Positions 33,776 to 64,000 of a stretch of DNA of 64,000 nt are shown here, one piece after another. Under the pieces are notes generated by a model, which was not told the DNA's origin, did no database searches, and saw nothing but the letters and a program-made list of their open reading frames with translations. Source of the stretch: Phoronis australis (Eukaryota; Phoronida; Phoronidae). Each line of letters begins with the position of its first letter. Position 1 is the first letter of the stretch. The position numbers and the translations under genes are program-made. The stretch covers positions 317,841-381,840 of the forward strand of contig NMRA01000263.1 in NCBI GenBank assembly GCA_002633005.1, in the 5' to 3' direction.

Positions 33776-36378
33776 AACGCTCCGCGTTGCTCTTTTTTAC
33801 ATTAACGATGCAAACAGTATTGCCTGTCAGTGCTACTGTTTTTGACGTCATTGCATGCTGTTTTCCAAGTTGAATAGTTTGTGCTTTGAAGGTCTGTTGT
33901 TGCAATTTTAGGATTACAATCCATGCACACTTAATTAATGATAGCACCTTCTGATTCCCAAGCAACACCAGTAACAGGCGTGTTGTCTAATCTACTGGTT
34001 CCTACTTTTACAAATGAGATGGATTTGTGTGTATAGAGTTTAATATACTTCAGCAATACGTGTACTCCGGCACGTGGTCAAGTATGCAGGGAGAATGAAA
34101 GTGACAATATTGATCTGCTGGTACAACAGGTTTGCAACATACGATAAAAACCTCGCTGCTGATATGAACCAAGTTGTAACTCAATTTCAAAGATTACAAT
34201 GAAGAAATTCAGGAGTTATACAGTAAAGCTTTTATTTAACATTCGTTTTAACAGACATACTGCTTTACAACATTTTTTTACTTGAAAATTGATGATTTTA
34301 AAAGTTGCAAGTCAACTTCTGATGTTAAAATTAAATTAATCAGGAGAACTAATGTTTGAATGTTTGCTTAAGCTTTTTACAGTGTAGGAAAACAACCTCT
34401 GCTCAATTTCATACACTTCAACATACAAATTTCTAAGTTTTATTCAATATAACACTATTTTCCAAACACAGACCCATTCAGTTTTGAATAAAGCCAGTCC
34501 ATTGACAGTTCTGTGTTCTTGGTACATTTCTTATAATCACTTCATGAATACACTAGACTTGGCATTGACATGGTGAAAAACAATTCACATATACGACTGC
34601 TCACAAAGTGCGAAATTACCAAAAATAGCATTTGCCATGCACAAAGAGTACAGCAAACTGTAACGAAAACACTTCACACTTACACTTGCTCAATATATTA
34701 CAGGTTGTACTTCGGGCAGTTTACTCACTGGGACGAAATTTCGCTTGTATCCATGCACGATGATTGTAAGCATGCGTGTTGAGCACAACTGCCTTGTGAA
34801 GGCAAACATTACTTCCTATATCAAGTGGCAGCACACCATGCTGTCAAGAAGGCTCAAATCCCAGTAAACAAATCCTTAAAGTGGCCACAAACTCCCCTCC
34901 ATTAAAAATACAACTTTTGATTTTTGACTACTTACTGTTACAATACTAGTCTCAACTGGCAGTTCTTTAATACTTAAGAACCGGCTCTATAAGTTTGCTT
35001 GTCACGGGGTTCAATTTATGTTTCCAGAATTGTCCCATGCATTAATGAACTGCCAGAGTTGTCCCAGGCAACAATGAACTGACAGAATTATCTCGGGCAA
35101 CAATGACCTACTAGAATTATCTTGGGCAACAATGAACTGTCAGAATTGTCCCAGGCAATAATGACCAGCCAGAATTGTCCCAGGCAATTATGACCTACCA
35201 GAATTGTCCCAGGCAATAATTACCTACAAGAATTATCTCAGGCAATAATGACCTGCCAGAATTGTCCCAGGCAAAAATGACCAGCCAGAATTGTCGCAGG
35301 CAATAATGACCTGCCAGAATTGTTCCAGGCAATAATGACCAGCCAGAATTGTCTCGCGCAATAATGACCTGCCAGAACTGTCCCAGGCAATAATGACCTC
35401 CAGAATTGTCCCAGGCAATAATGAACTACAAGTTGTGTGCAAGCCCAGGGCTCAAATTTAATGAGAGCAAGACACAAGCCAAGACTGTATACGTAGTAAT
35501 GCACGGTCTACATGTGCCTTTATAGCCACTTCAATAGTAAAGGTTGCACAACTACGTATCTCATATAAATCGATAAATGTCTTGAATACTCATGTTTTGG
35601 CACCGTTGATAAACACATTTTTCCAAAACAACATTAAATGAGCCACCACGACCAACTGAACAGCAGAATTACAAACACACTACTAGAATAAAGATCTAAC
35701 CAAAGAAGAAAACTTGTGTTGTGAGCACAAAACAATATGTTGCACCTTATGAACAGATTCACCATCCAATTGTCCAGACGTTTCACATTATTTAGCTAAT
35801 TGTGTTCACTAGAGATATTCAAGTGTGCATCAGAAGATTTACAAGTCTTGTTGCACGCAAGCTGCTAAGTACAGTACCTGCCAAAAATAATCGGACTAAG
35901 TGACCAAAAGTTCCCCCGTCATGACGGCTGAATGTAAGTGGAAATCACCATCAGAGTACTACTAGAATGACCATTCACGACCGGGAAAACAGTAGTTTGT
36001 CTGATTACTTGTGGTATGTAGTGTATCTGCCCCATGAATATGTTCCGGTGTCTCTTGACATAGTAACTGCTACATCATCTGTCTCCAGAAAGAGAGGATC
36101 AGTCGAATGGGCAAGAAAACGATCACACAGCTGTCTCGACAAGGGCGACTGCAGCGATCACCAATGTTAATTTCGAATGGAACTCCACCGACTGTTTACA
36201 TTTGTCGAAACATGTACACACACAGACTCTGTTGGCACATTACAACTTCAACAAGCCAACATATGATTCATTATCAGGATTAAGTAGTAGTGGCAGACAC
36301 ACCCCACTTGCCTCCTTCTCAATACAATAACTTAGTTTCCCACCAATCCCATGTTTCCCTTTCTCTCTGGTTAAGTGA
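33776..36378. other. Region between the HIGD2A copy and beta-TrCP
   Basis: I find no gene here. It includes the 29-bp minisatellite at 35033-35430 and presumably the beta-TrCP 3' UTR on the minus strand. No obvious minus-strand polyadenylation signal lies close to the stop codon. Confidence 0.5.
35033..35430. repeat. 29-bp minisatellite, about 13-14 copies
   Basis: The unit is CAGAATTGTCCCAGGCAATA then ATGACCTGC, with variants (GACCAGC, GAACTGA, TCTCGGG). Since 29 is not a multiple of three, a single reading frame passes through all three phases of the unit; the minus strand stays open across the right half. Confidence 0.92.
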
Positions 36379-56336
<19,958 letters not shown>

Positions 56337-56615
56337 ATTTGTCCTTCGATTTCAGCTAAAATGACAAGGAAATCTGACTGAACCCGATCAATCTTTCTTG
56401 GGGAAGTTTATGACGTCACCTTCCCTTGAAGTCGAGAACACGAGATTTTTTATTAAACTTTCATTTGTATTTAAATGATAACCAATTATCATAAATATAC
56501 TTAAAATTACACGATATACAAAGAAAAAAGTCATAAATTTATAACTGCGACCAAAAGATAACAAAAATATTTTATTTCGTGACTGAAGATGCACGAACAT
56601 CCGGGAGTTTTCAAG
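56337..56615. promoter_or_regulatory. Shared divergent promoter of beta-TrCP and RPP30
   Basis: Start codons lie at 56336 (minus) and 56616 (plus). A perfect palindromic cAMP-response element TGACGTCA is at 56411-56418. A CATCCGG ETS-like half site is at 56599-56605. No TATA box is evident. The CRE could be read from both sides, so CREB/ATF-type control of both genes is plausible but inferred. Confidence 0.65.
56411..56418. promoter_or_regulatory. Consensus CRE (TGACGTCA)
   Basis: An exact eight-base palindrome, 75 bp from the beta-TrCP start and about 200 bp from the RPP30 start, in the only non-coding DNA between them. Confidence 0.7.
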
Positions 56616-59600
56616 ATGTCGGAACCCATGGATCTGAATGTTTTAGGAGATTCTACAGATCTAAACAAAATAAAAGATATTTTAAAGTGCTGCTCTAGAC
56701 GTAAGTGAGAAATTTAGAGAACTAATTTCTCGTTTAAAATGAGATTCTTTTCTGAGATGAAACAGAAAGGAAGTAGAGGAGCACAGTACTTGCTTAATTT
56801 AAAGTTTATTTAAACTTTGAAGTAAAAAAATACATAATTTATAAGCGTGACCATTCAGCTAATAATAGGCAATTGCCAGTTAGCGAGTAGCTAGTAACAG
56901 AGGCTCATATGATTCACCGGAAGCACATCTACAGCACGGGGTTGCTGGTTCGATTCCCAAGGTCGGGCTATTACGACAATTGGAATGATCAGCAAGTCAT
57001 AGACCCTGGGGCCTGAGACAGCACGCTTGATGGGAGGGTACAGGCATAATCTAAGGTACATGTGCAGGCCTGATGTAAGGTGCATGTACAGGCATAATGT
57101 AAGGCGCATGTACAGATAGGGTGTAAGGTACGTGTATAGGCATAATTTAAGGTACGTGTACAAGCATAACGTAAGGTACACCTGGCTGGTGGCGCGCTTT
57201 TTGATATGAAAGGAGGGAATGTTGTGAAAGTGCTTCCGGTGAATCATATATGAGCCTCTGTTAGTCACTCGCTAATGGGCAATTGCCTATTAGCTGAATG
57301 GTTTGCACGCTCGCCGGTTAAATCGGGGTTGCTGGTTCGATTCAATCTCGGCTGTTCCGACAATGTCATTGTTTTGAGTTTCGGACTTGTAGATAGCCTC
57401 TCTTCAAAGCCAGGTTCCCTAACCAGTCGACCAATGAGCAATTGCCCATAGGCGAGTGATTGAGAGTGGCTCTTATATTACTACACTCACTGCAGGTTCA
57501 CCTCAATTTGTTTTGTTGAAAGTATTTCATGGTTCTCGATCAACACTGATTAAGTGATTATTTGAAAATTATCAAAAATGTATACAAGTCCCAAAACATA
57601 TAGTAAAGACCTGCACCTGTATAATGCTGTTTAATGTACTTTGTGCACACATTTATGTGTCATAGCAAAGTGTCACGTCCGTTACCATCACGTCCCTTAC
57701 TATATTAAATCTTTTAAAAAGCCATATTTTACCAATTTGAACTTCTTGTGAAATCTACACTTCGAAATTCATAGTAAAAGTGAAGTTTTCAAAAATATAT
57801 ATTTCAATGCAAGCGTGTTGTAGGGAGAGCAGACTTTTAAGTAAATGTTCAAGTTTTAAAAATCACCATTTTGTTCACATCCATTAACAAATATTAGATG
57901 ATTGCCATTTCTAATTAGATTGATAATTTAATCTTTCACTTGTATATTATAAAACCATTTTCATGGAGCTATATGCTGATGTTAAAATCATTTTCTTATA
58001 CCAATTAACTTGTTTGTAAAAGATTAAAAAGTTAAAATGCCACTTCCGTTACAAAAAATACTGTGAAATGCACCTTTGTCAGCTCTTGAGAAATATAGAA
58101 TTTGTTTTACTCTGTCTGATGTTTTTAGATATTAGATTTTTATTCATTTAATTTGTCACCTTCGCAAGCTCTTCAGTTGACATCGCCAATGTAAATCCTG
58201 ACATATATTGGTGATTTTCCTTGATGTACAGGGGTAAGAAACTAATTTATCAGCATTTGTCATTTTTCCGCATGGTTCTGGAGAGTAATATGTTTTCTTG
58301 AGCTTTGTCTGATGAGTGTTGTGTCTTGCGTGTAACTCATTAACGATCTGTATGAAATCATATCAAAAAATCCAAGCTTTATGTTTCTGGGAACGATTTA
58401 CTACAAGTGCACAATACACTACCTACCCATGTGAAGTGAAAGAAATTTGACAATATATGTCAATATTGAATTTTATGATGAAAGGGCTGACGTCTGTGAA
58501 ATTGTCTGTAAAAATACTTAGTTTATATACTTGAAATCTGAACAGATATATTGCTAAGTGGCACCATAGTAACGCAGTGCTAGTGTCTTTACAGCTTATG
58601 GATGCATGGTGAAAGTCAATGTGGTTTGATTTAGCCTCCAATACAGTGCTGCCATCTTTGAAAACTATTGCTTTGGTTGATGTTTGGGGGCGAGGCCCAA
58701 TGTTTTTGTCTTTCCGACAATGAGTTAGTGTTTTTAATTACAAAGGAAATGCAGGTCACTATTTGCATCTCTGCTGTTAATGCTAAGTTTGAGACTTTGA
58801 CTTGATTTAAGTATTGCTATGTGGAACTAAGTGCTACTGCTATATTCAACTTGCTTTCTAACTATCCCTTCAATTTGTCAATCCAGGTTCATGCTTTGGA
58901 CTTGTTCCTAATGATTGTTTTTCAGTGGGGTTCGGTCATGTGGCTTTGAGTACCAGTTACACTCTAACTGCACAACCCAAGAAGAGTAAAAACAAAAATG
59001 TATGTATTGTACTGATCTATGTATAATAAATAATAATAAGTTTTAGCTGTTGTAGGATTTGTATGTTGTTACATTCCTATTATTAGTTTGAATAGTGAAC
59101 ATGACTCATCCCAGCTACAACCTCTGACATGAGGAATTTTCTTTTGAATTAAAATGAGAATATCTGTTTCTAGAATATGATTTTGCAATATTTTGATGAC
59201 CAATTATATTGACCTGTGTAATTAAGAAATTACATTTTCAGATAAATCAGACTTTAAAATAAAATTTTCTGGTGCTCACATTACTATTACTGTTCAAGCA
59301 CTTGTTGAATTAAACTCCTGCTGTTTTGTTGGCCTTGACCTTTTACAATATTCATGACCTCTGTCAAGTAAGACATCTTAGCCTGTGTCTGTCAGTCAGT
59401 CGGAATAAGTTTGAAATACCCATCAAAGGACCAGTTGATTAGATTGAATGATACAACTGTTTAACACGTTTTTACTGCACAATAAGACCGACACATGAAA
59501 ATTCATTTTGTAACATTTCTCAACAAAAATGAGCATTCAGATAGTTTTGTTTCATTTGAATAGTTCACACTGTACAGGTGCGATAAAACAATATTTGGTA

Positions 59601-62600
59601 TATTTCCATCATCCATAACATTTCAGCCAGCCTTTTGAAAAATTGAAAAGTGACCATTTTGGCCTATATTTTTGCGTGAAATAACTTTTGAAGAATTATT
59701 GTAACCAGTTTTCCTCCTTCCTGAACCACACGCGTTCTCAGTTGCATCACTTTTTCTTGTTACCCTTGTTTCCTTTTTCATGCACCGCAACTCCTTAGAC
59801 ACATTTCTTTGCTCATGAACTGCAGTTCAGAAATTTCAGAGACAAACATTGTGAGTAACTGTTGCAGAGGTCCTGCATTTTGAGAATTAGTTTTCTTCAC
59901 TGAATAGCAGACATTAAAGTGGTTCAGAAACTCTGGAATCCCTGTAAGCGACACTTGCCTAACTATGACTGAACTTAAAGCCATGTATGAAGAATTGAAT
60001 TGTTTCAATAGCTTGAGATTGAGAAAAAGCTGCAATGCCTGGTGGATGTCATTGTCATCCAGTTGGTTTATAATGTAAATTAATTTTTGATTTTTAATTC
60101 CAGTCGTCACCTGTGCCGTGTCCACTTGATTTAGATGCTATAAGTGATAAAAAGTTGGTAAGTCTGTGTAGTTAGAATTCCTTGGGCTCGTGCAAGGTGG
60201 ATTTATTGCGTTGGCCTAATTTTATGTCAGAGAGGACAGTGTTGTGTAGACTTGTTGGCCTTAATTGGATTGCATGTATTGGAAGAATGTGATTCACATA
60301 CCATTGATGTAAGTATTTAAAGCAAACAAAGTCAAACAGGGTTTTACATGCATACTTTTAAACCACTGACTGCTAATGAAGATCAGAAATATTATTACAA
60401 GATCTGGTCCTGTTGCCACCCATTGTTTACTCTGTCCATCAAACATCTCCTGTCCTCCCACTATCCGGTAGTCTGTTTCCACGAAATAGTTCACTTGGCA
60501 GAGTTCAGGTCATGCAAAACCAGTGAACACAATTGTAGCAATTAAACCATGACGACATAGATTAACGTACAGTACAAGCCAAAAGTATTCAGACAAAGTT
60601 GGTAGGCATTCCTCATCATGATGGATGGGAGGAAGACTAATTCATTGTTTGAGTAGTCTTCTCTCATGACCGAGAATGAAGTTGGTAAGGTGGGTACTAG
60701 TAAGCCATTGTTACGATTGTATAATTAGAATTTTGCTAATTGATTTTTGCTGTTAACAGAATTTGATGTGATGGGAAAAGGGTATTTTGTGTGATTACTT
60801 TTGTCTTGTGTAGTACATCAGAGGTAGTTTACCATGTTCGCTACCGACTCATGAATGTGTCCGTGCAAATTAACAAAATGGTAACAGACACTTCCAATAG
60901 CAGTGGCAGATCTACATTTTCAGTAAGGGGAGTTTAGAATTCGCGTGAATCCGAGGCGCGTAGCATTGAGTGGGGGAGGTTGGGAGGGGGAAACCCCCTT
61001 CCGTGTAATATTTTTTTAGTTTTGTAGCTGATTTCGTTTTCCTGGCGGTGTTTTTTAATTTTTATTTTTGACCCTGTCCCAAAGGGGGCTTAAACCCCCT
61101 GAAGCCCCCATAGATCTGTCTCTGAACAGAGCCAGAATGATCTCATTGGTCACGTCATTAGCCCTATCACATCGATGTCAAGGGCTTGTTCTCAAAGGTG
61201 TGGTGTTGCCAACTCCACCAGATGGTGTATTGAGTCGAAACGCCATACAAATCGGTTGTAATTACAGAAAACGTCAAGTATCCGAATGTCAAATGTGACA
61301 ATCCGGCCTCTGGAATGTGTTGTATATCGTGTGTGTCTTCTATCCATACAATCATAGCAGTCTCTTGTCTTTCCTGCCTGTTCAATTTCATTGTGTCGTT
61401 TGTCATCAGAAGAATGAGGTTTGACTAAAATTTGGTTCCTAATATTTGTCTTGTGTATTTTAGATTCAAGGACTAAAGTGTCACTCAAGGATAACTGTGA
61501 ATTTGGCAGACCCCGCCCATCTCAACATTCTGGTGAATACAGTTTCTGCGTTTGACCAGTTTACTCAACATATCAGTCCTAGCACAGTAAATGAAGCAAA
61601 GCTGTTTGTAAAATGTAAAATTGTCTGAGAGTAATGGTGGCTCTGACTTAGAAGCGAATGCAGTGAGTTAAGCCTCAATTCCAACTCTGATTGATACAGA
61701 AAACAACATTTATTTATTTTCCTTAAAATATTACAGATGTGGTGAGTGTGGCCTCTCATTTCTTTTAATTCTTAACTGTTGTCTGACATTTTGATTTCGA
61801 ATTTTAATTGATTTTCACCATGGATACTTTCAACCTAATTATAATCTATATTTAGCATCTACGTATCATGACATGACATTGTTAGGGTTTACTTGATTGG
61901 CTGTCTTTCTTGTAGCGGAATGATGATATCCAGCGTTACGACATTGTGGCTGTGGCACCGGCCTCTGAAAAGTTGTTCCAAGTAAGTTTGAAATTCAATC
62001 AAAATGTGACCATCCATCTTGCATTAATTTGGAACTCTGACAAAAGGTGGCAGTACTTGGTTTCCTTGTTTGCAGGCTTGCACGATCATGTCCTAACTCT
62101 GATGGATTAATAGCCAAGGATAACTAACCAAGAATTGTGCACAAGACTATAATTTTGTCTTCTATGAGAGATTTCTACTTCAAGTCATTTGTACTTTAGT
62201 CGAGATGCACTAGTCAATTCTTGGTGAAACATGTTTTATGTAAATTGCAAAATATTCATTAATTTTTTTGTAAACTGGTATCAGATTTTGAGTTTGAACT
62301 TGAGGTAGCTTATAAATTTAGCGACATATAGTTTTTCTTATACTTGTTTACATTAATACTAGTTTAAGAATTAAAATATTACATTTTTTATTATCGAAAT
62401 CATGGAATTATAAATCTCAAATTTCCAGCGATTTTCAGTGATGTAAGTGGTCATCCAAAGATGGTGCCACTTCACGGTACTACCTCTTGGTTTTTGTTAT
62501 ATTTGACGAAGCTGAAAATTTTTTTTTGAGAACTACTGTAGTTCTATTCAAGTGTTTGTTAGTTTACGTTTCTTGTTAACTTTCCGCACACCGTTAAATT

Positions 62601-63971
62601 TCTTGGGAGATGGTTATTTACTGCCCGTGTAATGTTTCCACAATTTCCTGTCATTTCCACCAGATGGCGTGTAGTAATCTGGAGGTGGATCTTATCACAT
62701 TCGATATGACAGCAAAGTTACCATTTAAGATCAAGAGGCAGTCTGTTAATGAGGTGAGATTATGTTAATGAGGTGATATTATGAGCTGAAGGAAAGCAAT
62801 TGTCCATTGACACACTTGTAAATAGATATTTTACTTGCTCATTATCTTAATTTTGTCCATGTAAATAGGTCTGGTGACTCAAAAAAGGAAACAAAAAATC
62901 AGGTGCTTGTTGGAGATTATTTCATCTCTGTTAATTTTACGTTTGATAGTTAAAATGGTTTCAGATAAGACTTATGCGCACAATTATGGGTACATATTAT
63001 TTGTGTTAATAACTCACAGTTATGCTGTTATTGTAAAGGAGTGTCAGGTGATTGTGTTTGTCTGTTATGGCCATGTCAAGTTGCTCTGGATTTTTGGACC
63101 TCTCTTAAATGATGGATCCAAAGTAAAGCCAAATTTGCTTTACTTTATATTCAAACACTGTTGGTGTACCATTTGGAGAAAGAAAAAATGATCTTTCACT
63201 GTGTTTGGCTGAGTATCATTTGCACTGCTGAAGAATCTTGAATGTGCAGCTATGTATGGAATTCTTCAAAAATGAATATTCAATTAATTTACCATTTAAA
63301 AAACTAATTTTCTCAAAAATACAATGTAAACAGGCTATATAAATAGAGCAACTCCTGTGGACACACTGTTCAACGAACATTCAATGTTGATTTGTTTGGC
63401 CTAATTTTGAATGAGAAGTGCTACTGAAAATGAAATACTGATTTTGTGGTAATTAAAATGAAGTAGTTCAGCATTCTCAAGTATTACTTGATTTATAAAT
63501 GAGAGTCAAAATGACTGTACTTGAATTGCTGCTTATGACTAATGACAAATTTGAGTTTCATAAACCATAATGGTTTATGAAACTCAAATTTGTCAATAGT
63601 CATAAGATCTTTCATATTGTTAGTTTCCATGTCAAAGGTCAAGGTAACAAGAAGGAAGCGGTTTGGAAGAAAATTAAATTATTTAGTTATTTATGACTTA
63701 AAGTTATTGTTCATCAATAATTCCAACCAAGGAAAAACCACCACTATAGTCTGTACATTACTGCAATCATAATTGTCTGTAATTACTTTGTGTAATGTTC
63801 TGTTGACACAATGTGTTTGTGTTCTGGTAAACACTGCCTTGTTTTGTTTATAAGGCGTTGAGGAGAGGTGTATTCTTTGAAATCAACTACTCACCTGCTT
63901 TGAAAGACAGCACGTCGAGACGATATACAATTGGAAATGCCTTCAGGTTAATGAGTGTCACGAAAGGGAAG
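56616..63971 (+). CDS. RPP30: Ribonuclease P/MRP protein subunit p30 (5' part; gene continues)
   Basis: Seven exons are visible: 56616-56700, 58926-58999, 60104-60157, 61464-61532, 61916-61981, 62664-62753, 63855-63971, totalling 555 bases or 185 codons. Human RPP30 has 268 residues, so about the last third lies past the window. The protein begins MSEPMDLNV and matches the family through GFGHVALSTSYTL, RITVNLADPAHLNIL, RYDIVAVAPASEKLF, ACSNLEVDLITFD, KLPFKIKRQSVN, RRGVFFEINYSPALKDSTSR and RYTIGNAF. This is the N-terminal PHP-like TIM-barrel fold of archaeal Rpp30/Rnp3 relatives. It supports tRNA 5' processing (RNase P) and rRNA processing (RNase MRP) in the nucleus. An in-frame ATG at 56589 would add nine residues; 56616 was chosen because it aligns with the human start. 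Exon 4 could also end at 61586 (18 extra codons). Confidence 0.95.
56849..57301. mobile_element. Foldback element with tRNA-like sequence in RPP30 intron 1
   Basis: Arms at about 56851-56925 and 57230-57300 are inverted repeats sharing CCATTCAGCTAATA, GGCAATTGCC, AGAGGCTCATATGATTCACC and GGAAGCAC or their complements. Just inside the left arm is a B-box-like GGTTGCTGGTTCGATTCC. A tRNA-like head (AGCTGAATGGTTTGCACGCT, then GTTGCTGGTTCGATTC) spans the right arm to about 57345. The loop carries a tandem repeat of about 24 bp. Confidence 0.75.
57038..57181. repeat. About 24-bp tandem repeat, six copies, inside the foldback element
   Basis: GTAAGGTACATGTACAGGCA followed by TAAT recurs with substitutions across the loop of the foldback element. 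Confidence 0.8.
57290..57365 (+). repeat. tRNA-derived SINE head
   Basis: AGCTGAATGGTTTGCACGCT resembles an A-box region and GGGGTTGCTGGTTCGATTCA a B-box region at tRNA-like distance. The arms are not fully paired, so it is a SINE-type relic. Confidence 0.55.
57366..58925 (+). other. Rest of RPP30 intron 1
   Basis: AT-rich intron sequence. One more partial copy of the foldback arm (TGAGCAATTGCCCATAGGCG then AGTGA) is at 57437-57465. No exon or RNA gene was recognised. Confidence 0.6.
60901..61124. mobile_element. CAGTGG-family MITE in an RPP30 intron
   Basis: It begins CAGTGGCAGATCTACA and ends with ATAGATCTGTCTCTG, and matches 14244-14471 along its length. The G-run interior is shorter here. 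It lies between exons 3 and 4. Confidence 0.7.
63532..63606. repeat. 75-bp palindrome in an RPP30 intron
   Basis: Two 37-bp arms (CTTATGACTAATGACAAATT followed by TGAGTTTCATAAACCAT, and its complement) flank a single A at 63569, with one mismatch. Such a near-perfect, almost spacerless palindrome would extrude as a hairpin. No coding function is apparent. Confidence 0.95.
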
Positions 63972-64000
63972 GTGAGCTTCAGGGCTTTGTGGTACATGTG

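Overview
This window is nuclear DNA of an animal, most likely a marine bilaterian invertebrate. Genes are split into short exons with GT-AG introns, intergenic space is large, and transposon debris, minisatellites and tRNA-derived repeats are abundant. The phylum cannot be fixed from the sequence alone. Two assembly defects are present: five Ns at 5451-5455 beside G/C runs, and one N at 54316.

Left part (1-20.7 kb). A minus-strand gene of unknown identity leaves the window on the left; it has one clear internal exon (296-557) and a candidate first exon at 4490-4512. From 4.5 to 10.1 kb I see only repeats. A plus-strand seven-exon gene (10162-19534) encodes a 318-residue THEG/SPMAP2-like protein, a family of sperm microtubule-associated proteins.

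Middle (21.8-34 kb). NOP16 (minus, five exons, 176 aa, ribosome biogenesis) and a HIGD2A-type gene (plus, two exons, 107 aa, mitochondrial inner membrane) are divergent, with 275 bp between their start codons. From memory, this pair is also adjacent and divergent in human 5q35. Downstream of HIGD2A lies a partial second copy of its exon 1 and intron. NOP16 intron 1 carries a HIRAN-family DNA-transposon relative, a GIY-YIG retroelement remnant and a short inverted-repeat element.

Right part (36-64 kb). A complete beta-TrCP gene (minus, eleven exons, 519 aa, F-box plus seven WD40 repeats; SCF ubiquitin ligase receptor) spans 36379-56336. RPP30 (plus, first seven exons, RNase P/MRP subunit) starts 279 bp away in the opposite direction, with a consensus CRE in the shared promoter. 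RPP30 runs off the right end.

The genes belong to different pathways (ubiquitination, RNA processing, ribosome assembly, respiration, sperm axoneme). What links them is arrangement: two compact bidirectional promoters, and a gene set whose human counterparts sit on 5q35 and 10q23-24, which suggests old linkage. Exon coordinates below come from splice consensus, phase bookkeeping and remembered protein similarity; no alignment was run.
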